Shown: positions 9,127 to 18,138, numbered from the stretch's first letter. The stretch is 64,000 nt of DNA from Acinetobacter wuhouensis (GCF_001696605.3 NZ_CP031716.1:1488001-1552000), one strand, 5' to 3'. A program made the numbers and translations. The notes: generated by a model not told the origin, from the letters alone.

Positions 9127-9301
9127 ATCAGGGGTGCTCCAAAAGCAAAATAGTCGATCAAATTAAACAATCTGCCTATTTTAGATGAGTTCAGACAAAA
9201 ATAGAAATGATCCTGTGTTATTTGTCGTGAAATTGCCCTTGCAAGTATTTTATAAAGTGTTATGTTGAAGCTATAACGATATGGAAAGAGGGAGCACTGA
9301 G

Positions 9302-9487
9302 ATGACAACAGCAAAGTTTGAAGCGACTCCGACACAAGGTGAAGGTATTGATTTAAAAGAAATCAGTACTGAAAGTGTGAAAGATGCATGGAAGGATTAT
9401 GAAGCGAAACCTGAGTTTAAAAAATTCAATAAACATGACATGATTGAATCCATGCAAAGCCCCAAGCCAGAGCAGTCCAAGGCTTAA
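9302..9487 (+). CDS. Small 61-residue conserved-looking protein
   Basis: A short soluble protein (MTTAKFEATPTQGEGIDLKE) with a charged second half (VKDAWKDYEAKPEFKKFNKHD). AGAGGGAG ends 7 nt before ATG 9302, which decides this start over an in-frame ATG at 9281. It is followed by its own terminator, which supports expression. I recall similar short proteins in Acinetobacter but know no function. Confidence 0.75.
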   Translation: MTTAKFEATPTQGEGIDLKEISTESVKDAWKDYEAKPEFKKFNKHDMIESMQSPKPEQSKA

Positions 9488-9497
9488 TTTGTAAAAG

Positions 9498-9525
9498 AGC
9501 GTTCATTTTTAAATGGACGCTTTTT
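9498..9525 (+). terminator. Terminator of the 61-residue gene
   Basis: An 11-bp stem (AGCGTTCATTT / AAATGGACGCT, one G-T pair) followed by five T. Confidence 0.85.
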
Positions 9526-9559
9526 ATTGGACTGGATAATAACTAGGTAAAGTGAGAAA

Positions 9560-9587
9560 TAAAAAAATGCCCAATTTATTGAGCATT
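9560..9587 (-). terminator. Terminator of the tolB-pal unit
   Basis: On the minus strand AATGCTCAA / TTGGGCATT pairs over nine positions and is followed by seven T, 46 bp past the pal stop. Confidence 0.85.
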
Positions 9588-9632
9588 CTCTATAACGATT
9601 TAAGAACTTAAAATCTATTCATGATTTAGAAA

Positions 9633-10202
9633 TTATTTCAAAAGCGGTGGAACAGCTTCGTAGTTAATTTCTACGCGGCGGTTTTCTTTCCATGAAGTTT
9701 CATCATGTCCTGTTTTGATCGGCATTTCTTTACCGTAGCTGACTGCTTCAAGCTGATTTGCTTTGACACCATTGGTAATTAAATAGCTTTCAACTGCTTT
9801 TGCACGGCGTTCACCCAAAGCCATGTTGTATTCACGTGTACCACGCTCATCTGTGTGACCCGTTAAAGCCACTTTAGAGTTTGCATTGGCAATCAAGAAT
9901 TGTGCATGCGCTTGAAGTGTTTGATAGTCTTCATTCGACAAATCACTGCTGTCATAATCAAAATGTACAACACGTTTCGCTAAGAATGCTTTATTCGCTT
10001 CAGTTACACCTTTAGACGATGCACCAATTAAGTTTTGAGCATTTAAAGCAGCATCTTCACTTAGACCTTCGGTATTTACAGTCGTTGAGCCACTTGGATT
10101 TGTGCCTGATTCAATTGTTGCAGCAGGTTTACGGCTTGCACAACCTGTCATCACGAGGCTAACTGCTAATAAGGGTAAAGCTAGATATTGAATTGATTTC
10201 AT
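9633..10202 (-). CDS. pal: Peptidoglycan-associated lipoprotein
   Basis: An outer-membrane lipoprotein that binds peptidoglycan and, via TolB, the Tol machine during cell division. The 189-residue protein has a lipoprotein signal with Cys21 in VMTGCAS and a C-terminal OmpA-like domain with TGHTDERGTREYNMALGERR, which includes the diaminopimelate-binding Asp and Arg. ATG 10202 is chosen because GGAG lies 6 nt upstream and the lipobox follows at the right distance; the open frame continues upstream into tolB without signal features. It follows tolB by about 77 bp. Confidence 0.97.
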   Translation of the reverse strand: MKSIQYLALPLLAVSLVMTGCASRKPAATIESGTNPSGSTTVNTEGLSEDAALNAQNLIGASSKGVTEANKAFLAKRVVHFDYDSSDLSNEDYQTLQAHAQFLIANANSKVALTGHTDERGTREYNMALGERRAKAVESYLITNGVKANQLEAVSYGKEMPIKTGHDETSWKENRRVEINYEAVPPLLK

Positions 10203-10279
10203 CTTGATCTCCAGTACTTCAATTTTGAATTGATTGAATATTAAATTAACGAAACATTTACAAATTTTAAAACAAACGA

Positions 10280-11563
10280 TTATTTGGGTGCCCAAGCAGG
10301 TTCACGGACTTCACCTTGCTCACTTGGTAAATTCATACGGAAGCGACCATCGGTTGACATGATCGCCAATAAACCTCGATTACCTTCACGTGTTGCATAA
10401 ACCACCATTTGTCCATTTGGAGAGAAACTTGGTGATTCATCTAAACTGGTTGGGGTGAGAATATTGGTGATTCCTGTCGAAATTTCTTGAATCGCAACTT
10501 TATAGTTACTACCCGATGGACGATGTACCAATGCAACATATTTACCATCCGCACTTAAAGTACCACGTGCGTTGAATGCACCACGGAAAGTTAAACGTTT
10601 AGTCGTACCATCAGCAAAGTTATAACGATAAATCTGTGCAGATCCACCACGGTCAGAAGTGAAAATAAATGATTTTCCATCTGGTGAATAACGTGCTTCT
10701 GTATCGATTGCGCTATCGTTGGTAATGCGTTTGACTTGGCGTGAGTCTAAATCCATTTGATAAACTTCAGGATTACCATGCATTGAAGCGGTAAATAGCA
10801 TTGATTTACCATCAGGTGAGAAGCTTGGCGCACCATTTAAACCACGGAATCCAGCCAGTTTTTCACGTGTACCTGTTGCCAAGTCTTGAACATAAATTGC
10901 TGGGCGTTTGGTTTCAAAAGAAACGTATGCAATTTTTTTCGCATCAGGTGTCCAAGCAGGGGAAAGGATTGGGTCGCGTGAGCTTAAAATGGTTTTTGGT
11001 TGTTCGCCATCTGTATCTGCAATTTGCAAGGTGTAGCGCTGTTCAGGTGTTGCTGGGTTACGTAATACATAAGCAATACGTCCAGTGAAGTCACCTTGAA
11101 TACCTGTAAGTGCTTGGTAAATTGCGTCACTGATCATGTGTGCAGCTGAACGTACTCGTGATTTTGGGACAGTGAGTAATTCATTCAATAAGAATTTTTG
11201 TTTTTCAACGTCATATAGTTGGTAATGAATCGCCAATGAGCCATCTGCATTGGTTTTTGATTCACCTAATACTACATAAGGGACACCAGCTGCTTTCCAT
11301 GCTTCAGCATTGACATTATTTAAACTTGCTGTTGCTGGTAGGTTTTTCGAAGCACTGGTAAAACGACCTGAACGGTTTAAATCTTGTTCCACAATCGGAT
11401 AGATTGCTTGATCATTGCTAAAAGGGATGATTGCAATTTTCGGTGCAGATTCAGGTGCTTTGGCAATTTCGAGTTGGAGCTGTGCATAGCTTGTCGTAAT
11501 CAGTGCAGGACTAAATGCAGCAAAAATTGCTAATCCTAAGAGATGTTTAGGGATGATTTTCAT
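10280..11563 (-). CDS. tolB: Tol-Pal system periplasmic protein TolB
   Basis: A periplasmic beta-propeller that shuttles between Pal and TolA. The 427-residue protein has a signal peptide (LLGLAIFAAFSPALITTSYA), an N-terminal alpha/beta domain, and repeated propeller blades with TolB signatures such as PSFSPDGKSMLFTASMHGN, ARYSPDGKSFIFTSDRGG and PSFSPNGQMVVYATREGN. The order tolB-pal is the usual one. It is separated from tolA by the extra TolA-like gene, so it may have its own promoter in the 249-bp gap upstream. Confidence 0.98.
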   Translation of the reverse strand: MKIIPKHLLGLAIFAAFSPALITTSYAQLQLEIAKAPESAPKIAIIPFSNDQAIYPIVEQDLNRSGRFTSASKNLPATASLNNVNAEAWKAAGVPYVVLGESKTNADGSLAIHYQLYDVEKQKFLLNELLTVPKSRVRSAAHMISDAIYQALTGIQGDFTGRIAYVLRNPATPEQRYTLQIADTDGEQPKTILSSRDPILSPAWTPDAKKIAYVSFETKRPAIYVQDLATGTREKLAGFRGLNGAPSFSPDGKSMLFTASMHGNPEVYQMDLDSRQVKRITNDSAIDTEARYSPDGKSFIFTSDRGGSAQIYRYNFADGTTKRLTFRGAFNARGTLSADGKYVALVHRPSGSNYKVAIQEISTGITNILTPTSLDESPSFSPNGQMVVYATREGNRGLLAIMSTDGRFRMNLPSEQGEVREPAWAPK

Positions 11564-11812
11564 GGGGCGTCATTAACTCAAATATTGGTTTTTTTAACTG
11601 TGTTAGCTTTGTAGCATAAAGACATGATTTTAATCTATATAAAGCATGTAATTATGAACAAAAGATTACTTAAGCGAAAAGTTATATTCATACTATAAAT
11701 AGTTGTGCTTAAAATCTTACATTGATGTGATGATTATTGAGTTAGTTGTATTCACTTATATCGTTTTAGTTGAGTCATTCTGTTGAGTCATTCTGAAGTA
11801 AGAATACATAGA

Positions 11813-12262
11813 CTATTCAACCTTAAAAGAAGCACTAAAGCTTCGAGCTTGGCGTCGTGCATCAGGATCGGATGGCATTGGATAAGGTGCAGCAGCTCGA
11901 ATAGCGCGTTCTATACTGGATTTTACTTCAGGATCAGAAGCATTTATACTGACAGAAGCTACTGAACCGTTTTCACTCAAACTAACTCGTGCTGTTGCTT
12001 GTTGTCCTGATGAATTTATTGGTACTTGCCAAGCCCTTTTAACTTTATTTTCAAAGTCTCGTTTAGCCGAGGATGCAATTTTTAATGCTTCAGTATTTTT
12101 ATTCAGTGGAGCATCAGCTCGCCTTTTGACTTCCGTAGTTTTTTCTACAACTGGAATATTCTTTTCAACAGAAGGAATGTTGATTGTATTTGGGTTGAGC
12201 TCGGTATTTGCAAATGTATAGCTACAAAATAATGATAAAACGAGACATGGTAATAGTTTCAT
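11813..12262 (-). CDS. Secreted paralogue of the TolA C-terminal domain
   Basis: A 149-residue protein with a signal peptide (MKLLPCLVLSLFCSYTFA), a short linker, and a C-terminal domain of about 92 residues that is roughly 70% identical by eye to the end of the neighbouring TolA (shared RDFENKV, GSVASV, RAAAPYPMPSDPDARR). It lacks the TolA membrane anchor and the long alanine-rich helix. It would therefore be a free periplasmic TolA domain III able, in principle, to bind TolB or Pal. Starts at ATG 12289 and GTG 12301 are also possible; 12262 gives the cleanest signal peptide. It arises from local duplication just after the tolA terminator. Function is unknown. Confidence 0.8.
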   Translation of the reverse strand: MKLLPCLVLSLFCSYTFANTELNPNTINIPSVEKNIPVVEKTTEVKRRADAPLNKNTEALKIASSAKRDFENKVKRAWQVPINSSGQQATARVSLSENGSVASVSINASDPEVKSSIERAIRAAAPYPMPSDPDARRQARSFSASFKVE

Positions 12263-12292
12263 AAGTAAACCATATTGATAATTGATCATGTA

Positions 12293-12315
12293 AAAATTCA
12301 CCCTACCGAAGTAGG
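12293..12315 (-). terminator. tolA terminator with UUCG loop
   Basis: On the minus strand TTCACCCTAC, loop TTCG, GTAGGGTGAA, then five T. It separates tolA from the TolA-like paralogue, so the paralogue may be expressed by read-through or from its own weak promoter. Confidence 0.85.
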
Positions 12316-12328
12316 GTGAATCAACATT

Positions 12329-13699
12329 TTATTTAACTGTGAAATTAGCACTAAAACTACGCGCCTCACGACGTGCATCTGGATCAGATGGCATCGGATA
12401 AGGTGCAGCAGCGCGTACAGCTTGTTCTACACTGGCTTTTACATCAGGATCGCTTGAATTCACAATCACTGAAGCGACTGAGCCACTGTCTGTCAAAGTT
12501 ACCCGTGCAGTTGCTTTCTGCCCAGAAGAACCTGCAGGCATACGCCAAGCATTTCGAACTTTATTTTCAAAATCACGCTTTGCAGAAGAGGCAACTTTAC
12601 GTGCTTCAGCCTTTTTATTAGCAGCCGCGTTTTTGGCTTGCTCAGCAGCAGACGCTTTTTCATCGTCTAATTCACGGGCAAGATCAGCTTTACGTTTGGC
12701 ATCTGCTTTGGCTTTTGCATCGGCATCTGCTTTACGTTTAGCTTCTGCATCCGCTTTTATCTTAGCATTAGCCTTAGCTTTGGCATCCGCATCGGCTTTT
12801 GCCTTCGCATTAGCCTTTGCTCTGGCGTCCGCATCCGCCTTGGCTTTAGCATCAGCTTTTGCTTGTTGCGCTTTCTCCGCAGCATCTTTACGTGCTTTTT
12901 CAGCAGCTTCCGTTTTGGCTTTTGCTACTGCATCAGCTTTTGCTTGTTGGGCTTTATTTGCCGCTTCTTTACGGGATTTTTCAGCAGCTTCTGCTTTAGC
13001 TTTAGCTTTTGCTGCAGCATCAGCTTTCACTTGTTGTGCTTTATCAGCGGCATCTTTTCTAACTTTCTCAGCCGCTTCCGCTTTACGTTTAGCATCTGCG
13101 GCTAATTTGGCTTGACGAGCTCTTTCATTCGCTTCAGCTCTTGCAAGTTGCTTCGCTTTTTCCGCTGCCTCAGCTTTGGCTTGAGCATCTGCAACAGCTT
13201 TAGCCTTGTCAGCAGCATTCTTGGCTTGCTTCACTTTTTCAGCCGCTTCTTGTTTCGCCTTTTCAGCTGCATCTGCTTTAGCCTGAGCCAGTTTTGCTGC
13301 TTTATCTTGCGCTATTTTCGCAGCTGCAAGCGCGGCTTGTTGTTCTAAAGCGGCAGCTTTGGCTTCATCAGCAGCCTTTTGCTGATCAATGGTTGTAGTA
13401 TCAGGTTTTTGCTCAGTCGGAATATTCGGTGCATCTTGAACAGGTTCAGCAGTTTGTTGAATCTTTTCTGCAACTTGGGTATCCGCAGTTTCTACTGAAT
13501 CTGAATCCACTACAGGTTTTGGCTCTGGAGGAGGTAAGTCTTCAGGTTTGATTAATACTGTTTTAATCTGTTTAGGTGGTTCAGGTGGTTTACTTAAGCC
13601 GAGAAAAAGTAAGCCAGTCAGTGCCACCACATGGATTCCAATCGTAAATCCAAGTGCAATCGCTGTTTCTTTAGATTGTGGCTTTTGATTATTTTTCAT
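12329..13699 (-). CDS. tolA: Tol-Pal system inner-membrane anchor TolA
   Basis: Links TolQR in the inner membrane to TolB/Pal across the periplasm. The 456-residue protein has one N-terminal membrane helix (IALGFTIGIHVVALTGLLFL), a proline-rich stretch, a very long Ala/Lys/Glu-rich helical domain II (about residues 105-360) built of AEKAR/ADAKAK-like repeats, and a globular domain III with RDFENKVRNAW and PMPSDPDARR. The low-complexity domain produces long open frames on the other strand that are not genes. It lies 3 nt after tolR. Confidence 0.96.
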   Translation of the reverse strand: MKNNQKPQSKETAIALGFTIGIHVVALTGLLFLGLSKPPEPPKQIKTVLIKPEDLPPPEPKPVVDSDSVETADTQVAEKIQQTAEPVQDAPNIPTEQKPDTTTIDQQKAADEAKAAALEQQAALAAAKIAQDKAAKLAQAKADAAEKAKQEAAEKVKQAKNAADKAKAVADAQAKAEAAEKAKQLARAEANERARQAKLAADAKRKAEAAEKVRKDAADKAQQVKADAAAKAKAKAEAAEKSRKEAANKAQQAKADAVAKAKTEAAEKARKDAAEKAQQAKADAKAKADADARAKANAKAKADADAKAKANAKIKADAEAKRKADADAKAKADAKRKADLARELDDEKASAAEQAKNAAANKKAEARKVASSAKRDFENKVRNAWRMPAGSSGQKATARVTLTDSGSVASVIVNSSDPDVKASVEQAVRAAAPYPMPSDPDARREARSFSANFTVK

Positions 13700-13702
13700 A
13701 AC

Positions 13703-14158
13703 TTACTTTTTAACAGACTCGGTCAATAAACCTACTTGGTTTAAACCTGCATCTTGAAGAGCAGACATGAGTTGCATGACTTCACCATAAGGACGCGATT
13801 GGCTACCATTGATCAAAACAGACAATTGCTTTTGATTCGCATGTGCTTGTTTTTGATTTTCTGTCAGTATGGTTTTTAATTCATCGAGTGTTAGTACATC
13901 ATTATTATGTGTTTTATCTTCGAGTTTGATTGAACCATCCGCTTCAAGCGTGACAATCGCAGGACGATCTTCCGATTGAATTGGCGGATTATTATTCGCC
14001 TGTGGTAGGTCTACTTTTACCCCAGTGGTGATCATCGGTGCAGTGACCATAAAAATCACCAATAAAACCAACATGACGTCGATATACGGTACGACATTCA
14101 TATCACTTTTTAACGGTTTTTTGATACGGTCAAAACTGCCAGAGCGTCGGATTGCCAT
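13703..14158 (-). CDS. tolR: Tol-Pal proton-channel subunit TolR
   Basis: An ExbD/TolR family protein of 151 residues: one membrane helix (VVPYIDVMLVLLVIFMVTAP) containing the conserved proton-path aspartate in PYIDVMLVL, and a periplasmic domain with VTLEADGSIKLED and NQVGLLTE. It works with TolQ to energise TolA. Its start overlaps the tolQ stop by 1 nt, consistent with coupled translation. Confidence 0.97.
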   Translation of the reverse strand: MAIRRSGSFDRIKKPLKSDMNVVPYIDVMLVLLVIFMVTAPMITTGVKVDLPQANNNPPIQSEDRPAIVTLEADGSIKLEDKTHNNDVLTLDELKTILTENQKQAHANQKQLSVLINGSQSRPYGEVMQLMSALQDAGLNQVGLLTESVKK

Positions 14159-14871
14159 TATTCAACTTCCTGTGTAGTACCCACAGATTGACGTTGTAAT
14201 AGCGCCACCATTTCTTCCGAGAATAAAGCTCGATCAGAATAAATTTCTTCGCCTTTCGCCGTGTAATGGTTAAATGCCAATACCGCAGGGATCGCAGCAA
14301 ATAAACCAATTGCTGTTGCAATAAGTGCTTCTGCAATACCCGGTGCAACAGTGGCTAAAGTCACTTGTTCAACTTGAGCTAAACCAATGAAAGCACTCAT
14401 GATGCCCCAAACTGTACCAAATAAACCAATATAAGGTGCAACAGAACCGATACTTGCAAGTGAGCTTAGACCTTGTTCTAAACGACCTTGGTCACGACTT
14501 AAACCGACGCGTAAAATACGCTCAGTGCCTTCGATCATCGGTGCAGTATCTGCATGACGCTTTTTAAGCTTTAGAAATTCACTTAAACCTTGATAGAAAA
14601 TATCTTCTAAACCGTCTCGTTTAGAATTGAGTTGAGCATTGTTATATAAAGTATTGAGTTCAGCACCTGACCAAAAGATTTTTTGAAAGTGTTCATCGCC
14701 TTGGCGGGCTTTTTTATAGCCCATATGTAACTTGGCAATCAGAAACCAACTAAAAATTGAAGCTAATACAAGGATTAGCATGACCAATTGAACCACGGGG
14801 CTCGCTTGTAAAATTAAATCAGAGATATGTAGAGAAGATTCTAGTTGTGTTGCCATAGTTACATGTGCCAA
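14158..14871 (-). CDS. tolQ: Tol-Pal proton-channel subunit TolQ
   Basis: A MotA/TolQ/ExbB family inner-membrane protein of 237 residues with three membrane helices: VVQLVMLILVLASIFSWFLI near the N-terminus, then IGSVAPYIGLFGTVWGIMSA and IAEALIATAIGLFAAIPAVL. These include the signature GLFGTVWGIM. It forms the ion channel with TolR. It lies 8 nt after ybgC and overlaps tolR by 1 nt. Confidence 0.97.
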   Translation of the reverse strand: MAHVTMATQLESSLHISDLILQASPVVQLVMLILVLASIFSWFLIAKLHMGYKKARQGDEHFQKIFWSGAELNTLYNNAQLNSKRDGLEDIFYQGLSEFLKLKKRHADTAPMIEGTERILRVGLSRDQGRLEQGLSSLASIGSVAPYIGLFGTVWGIMSAFIGLAQVEQVTLATVAPGIAEALIATAIGLFAAIPAVLAFNHYTAKGEEIYSDRALFSEEMVALLQRQSVGTTQEVE

Positions 14872-14879
14872 AAATATTT

Positions 14880-15293
14880 TTATTCGTGGGCTAATTCTCT
14901 AAGAATTAAGTCACGGATTTCATCAGGAATTCGACGAGGTTTCATGTCTGTACTTAAACATGCCAATTCAACCTCGCCTGAAGCTAGCATGATTTCACCA
15001 CGATATATATTCTGTTGCAACACAAATGACGAAGCTTTACATGAAACTACACGTGCGGTAACAGTAATAAGATCATCCATAAGTATAGGACGAGAATATT
15101 TCAAAGCAATTTTATGTACAACAAAATTATAATCTTTTTGATGCCAATAATGATCTATGCCAGATGCGCGAAGCCATTCTGTACGTGCTCGCTCCATAAA
15201 GCGAATATGATTGGCATGATAAACGATACCACCTGCATCGGTATCTTCAATATATACACGGATTTGAAACTCGAATTTATTCGCCATAATCAT
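14880..15293 (-). CDS. ybgC: Tol-Pal-associated acyl-CoA thioesterase YbgC
   Basis: A hotdog-fold 4-hydroxybenzoyl-CoA-type thioesterase of 137 residues, usually the first gene of the tol cluster. The catalytic-loop motif is VYIEDTDAGGIVYHANHIRF (14-33), with the conserved Asp in DTDAGG. A start at ATG 15287 (MANKFEFQ) is equally possible. Acyl-CoA or acyl-ACP is the known family substrate; its role in Tol function is not settled. Confidence 0.95.
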   Translation of the reverse strand: MIMANKFEFQIRVYIEDTDAGGIVYHANHIRFMERARTEWLRASGIDHYWHQKDYNFVVHKIALKYSRPILMDDLITVTARVVSCKASSFVLQQNIYRGEIMLASGEVELACLSTDMKPRRIPDEIRDLILRELAHE

Positions 15294-15499
15294 TTACCAG
15301 TTTGCACATTTACAAGGTGTTATATTTTTTGAGCATGGAAGGGAGTTGTGAGCTGTAAAATTGCTCAAATCTATGCTCTTTAACGGTTTGCAGTTTAGCA
15401 TTCTGATTTAATTGTCCAATGGCACAAGGTTTCAAATCTTATCATTGATATAATTTATGACTCATGGAGTCTGGAGATTTAATCATTGATAATCAAATC

Positions 15500-16135
15500 T
15501 CAAATGTCTAACTTTAAGATGTTGACTGCTGTTTGTTCGAGATGTAAGCCTAAATATTCAGCAATTAAATACTGATGCTCTTTTTCTCTTAATTTTTTTC
15601 GTTTTGGTAATAGAGATTTGAAAGTTTCATAAATATATGCGATTGCAAGGAATCCGACTGAAAATACAATAAATTCAAAAATTTTCCCATATTGATCATT
15701 GATATTAAAGATGAGGTAAATGCTGAAGATCATTGTTATTACGGCAATACATATATACAACCTATTAATTTTTGCAGGGGATGCTTTGTCTTTAGCTAAA
15801 TGTTCTATATCTTCTTGATAATACACTCCGATAAATATAATGGCTGAGGTAAGGTTAAATTTAATATTTTCAATGATATAGTCTGAGGAAGATCGCGCTA
15901 TTTTCTCAAAATCCTGTATTTCAATTTCAAATATTTCTTTTGTTTTGATATTTTTCACAAAAATATCAAGGTGGACGTTATTTTCAATATTGAGCAATTC
16001 TTCTAGATAATTCATTTGCGCATGATTGAGTTGATCTAAAGGAATATGACGCGGGATCGTGAGATTAATAAGATCAGCAGAAAATTGTGCCAAATAATCT
16101 AATTCAATTTTTTTAATGATTTGTGTTTCATTCAT
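15500..16135 (-). CDS. Unrecognised two-helix membrane protein
   Basis: A 211-residue protein with a mostly polar N-terminal half (MNETQIIKKIELDYLAQFSA), two adjacent predicted membrane helices (LYICIAVITMIFSIYLIF and IFEFIVFSVGFLAIAYIY) and a basic C-terminal tail after the second helix (KSLLPKRKKLREKEHQ). The gene is noticeably richer in A and T than ruvB and tolQ around it, a hint of later arrival. A small hairpin lies between it and ruvB. I recognise no family. Confidence 0.7.
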   Translation of the reverse strand: MNETQIIKKIELDYLAQFSADLINLTIPRHIPLDQLNHAQMNYLEELLNIENNVHLDIFVKNIKTKEIFEIEIQDFEKIARSSSDYIIENIKFNLTSAIIFIGVYYQEDIEHLAKDKASPAKINRLYICIAVITMIFSIYLIFNINDQYGKIFEFIVFSVGFLAIAYIYETFKSLLPKRKKLREKEHQYLIAEYLGLHLEQTAVNILKLDI

Positions 16136-16210
16136 CTTATTATCTTTGAGTTTTTTAAATCGTGAATTTGAATGTCGAGTTAGATCAGGGAGAATAATCT
16201 CCCTTTGATA

Positions 16211-17215
16211 CTAATTTTTCGGTTCAGGCGGTGTCATCCCAAACTGTAAATAAGCTTGATTGGTGGCAATTCGCCCACGTGCAGTACGCATCGCATAACC
16301 TTGCTGAATCAAATAAGGTTCAATCACATCTTCCAATGTCCCTGAATCTTCCGCCATTGCCGCAGCCAAGGCTTCTACGCCCGCAGGACCGCCATCGAAG
16401 CGTTCTAACAGCATGGATAAATAACGACGATCTAGTGTGTCTAGACCATCTTTATCGACATTCAACATATCTAAAGCACGTTGCGCCATCTCTTGGGTCA
16501 CTTCACCAGTCCCTTTGACTTGAGCATAGTCACGCACACGTCGTAACAGGCGGTTGGCAATACGCGGTGTACCACGTGAGCGTCGTGCAACTTCAACTGA
16601 ACCTTCATGGGTAATTGGTACATCCATAAGATTGGCTGAACGAGTCACAATATGGGTTAAATCTTCTACAGAATAAAATTCAAGACGTTGCACGATCCCA
16701 AAACGATCACGCAAAGGTGAGGTGAGTAGACCCGCACGTGTGGTTGCGGCAACCAGTGTAAATGGCGGTAAATCCAACTTGATCGAACGAGCAGCAGGGC
16801 CTTCACCAATCATAATATCGAGTTGATAATCTTCCATTGCAGGGTAGAGAATCTCTTCAATCACAGGAGAAAGACGATGAATTTCATCAATAAAGAGTAC
16901 ATCACCTTCTTCAAGATTGGTCAGCATTGCCGCCAAATCACCTGCACGTTCCAGTACAGGACCAGACGTGGATTTGAGATTGCCACCCATTTCACGTGCG
17001 ATGATATTCGCAAGCGTCGTTTTACCTAAGCCTGGTGGACCAAAGATTAAAGTGTGGTCGAGTGCTTCACCACGTCCTCGTGCCGCACCAATAAAGATTT
17101 CCATTTGCTCTCGTACCACAGGCTGACCAATGTAGTCATCGAGTGAAGTTGGGCGAATGGCACGATCAAAATGATCTTCGGGTTTTTCAGAACCACTGAT
17201 TAAACGGTCTTGCAT
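16211..17215 (-). CDS. ruvB: Holliday junction branch-migration helicase RuvB
   Basis: A hexameric AAA+ motor that drives branch migration with RuvA. From ATG 17215 ([14 protein letters not shown]) it has 334 residues, the usual size; the frame runs on to 17284 but that extension looks unlike RuvB. Walker A is GPPGLGKTT (59-67) and Walker B is VLFIDEIHR (106-114). Sensor segment [19 protein letters not shown] follows, and a winged-helix end contains [13 protein letters not shown]. It is separated from ruvA by a 298-bp gap that holds a palindromic repeat. Confidence 0.97.
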   Translation of the reverse strand: MQDRLISGSEKPEDHFDRAIRPTSLDDYIGQPVVREQMEIFIGAARGRGEALDHTLIFGPPGLGKTTLANIIAREMGGNLKSTSGPVLERAGDLAAMLTNLEEGDVLFIDEIHRLSPVIEEILYPAMEDYQLDIMIGEGPAARSIKLDLPPFTLVAATTRAGLLTSPLRDRFGIVQRLEFYSVEDLTHIVTRSANLMDVPITHEGSVEVARRSRGTPRIANRLLRRVRDYAQVKGTGEVTQEMAQRALDMLNVDKDGLDTLDRRYLSMLLERFDGGPAGVEALAAAMAEDSGTLEDVIEPYLIQQGYAMRTARGRIATNQAYLQFGMTPPEPKN

Positions 17216-17338
17216 AGCGTTTATAAATCTAATTTCCGAAATTGTTTTGATAATAATGCCATTATGGATTTTGATAATGGTCATTACTGCGGAGTCTTAT
17301 CGATCAAGTTTAAATTTTAGGTTAAACCTGCGGTTCGC

Positions 17339-17471
17339 CTTACTTTTGTTTCGCCAAAAGTAAGCAAAAGCATTGTCATCCGCAAAACTCGTCAACTACT
17401 GGACTATTTCAACTATATCGCAGAAACATATTATTTCAAAAGTAGTCCTGCCTCAGACAGTTGCGGATGAC
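17339..17471. repeat. Palindromic intergenic repeat element between ruvA and ruvB
   Basis: Two structures are stacked here. A 10-bp hairpin (CTTACTTTTG / CAAAAGTAAG) occupies 17339-17364. Then an 11-bp perfect inverted repeat (GTCATCCGCAA at 17375-17385, TTGCGGATGAC at 17461-17471) encloses about 75 bp. The whole looks like a MITE/REP-type element. I recall similar sequences scattered in Acinetobacter genomes, but the copy number must be checked. It may act as a partial terminator inside the ruvAB operon. Confidence 0.7.
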
Positions 17472-17513
17472 TTTTACGCGTATCAAATATTTGCTAGAAG
17501 TTTGTAATTAAAA

Positions 17514-18116
17514 CTACTTATTCATCGATTTAAGTGCTGCACGGATAATATCACTTGCTTCAGTGAAATCACCTTTGGCTGCATTGACCAATTTCTGTGC
17601 TTCTTGTGGTTTATAACCTAATGATTGCAATGCGGCTTCTGCTTCGGCAACCGCTGAATTCCCAGCAAATTGAATTTGTGTCGTGGTTGATGTTGAAGAT
17701 GTTCCACCCACTGTGAAGGCTTTAAAACGATCACGTAGTTCAATCATCAGGCGTTCCGCAGTTTTTGCACCTACACCCGGTACTTTAACCAGTGTTTTTA
17801 CATCACCATTTTCAACAGTATGTACCAACATTTCCACGCTTAAGGTTGAAAGAATGCCTAAAGCCATTTTAGGACCAACGCCATTCACTTTAAGCAAAGT
17901 GCGGAAAATGATTTTTTCTTGTTGATTTAAAAAACCATACAGGAGTTGAGCATCTTCACGAACGGCTAAATGCGTCCAAAGTGTAACTTTTTGACCTTTT
18001 TGCAGTTGGCAAAAAGTTGAAAGCGGGGTGTCAATTTCATAGCCCACACCATTTACATTTAAAAGTACAGTCGGTGCTTCCAAAGCTAAGACTTCACCAA
18101 TTAGACATCCGATCAT
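17514..18116 (-). CDS. ruvA: Holliday junction DNA-binding protein RuvA
   Basis: A tetrameric protein that clamps the four-way junction and loads RuvB. The 200-residue protein has the N-terminal OB domain (MIGCLIGEVLALEAPTVLLN), two helix-hairpin-helix motifs (LLKVNGVGPKMALGIL and LVKVPGVGAKTAERLMIELR), a flexible Ser/Thr linker and a C-terminal RuvB-binding domain (EAALQSLGYKPQEAQKLV). It lies 22 nt after the zinc-ribbon gene in the same direction. Confidence 0.97.
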   Translation of the reverse strand: MIGCLIGEVLALEAPTVLLNVNGVGYEIDTPLSTFCQLQKGQKVTLWTHLAVREDAQLLYGFLNQQEKIIFRTLLKVNGVGPKMALGILSTLSVEMLVHTVENGDVKTLVKVPGVGAKTAERLMIELRDRFKAFTVGGTSSTSTTTQIQFAGNSAVAEAEAALQSLGYKPQEAQKLVNAAKGDFTEASDIIRAALKSMNK

Positions 18117-18138
18117 TGCATGTGTTCACTTATTTTGT

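Noticed and set aside
12633..13115. Long alanine/serine/leucine-rich plus-strand ORF of 160 codons, with companions at 12863 and 13112
   Set aside because: It is the antisense of the low-complexity helical domain of tolA; repeated GC-rich codons there keep other frames open. No ribosome-binding site or protein-like pattern.
16187..16206. Hairpin AGGGAGA / TCTCCCT between ruvB and the 211-residue gene
   Set aside because: Short stem and no T tail on the minus strand; not called as a terminator.
17216..17284. 23-residue N-terminal extension of RuvB from ATG 17284
   Set aside because: RuvB proteins of about 334 residues start at MQDRLIS-like sequence; the extension is not family-like and has no ribosome-binding site.
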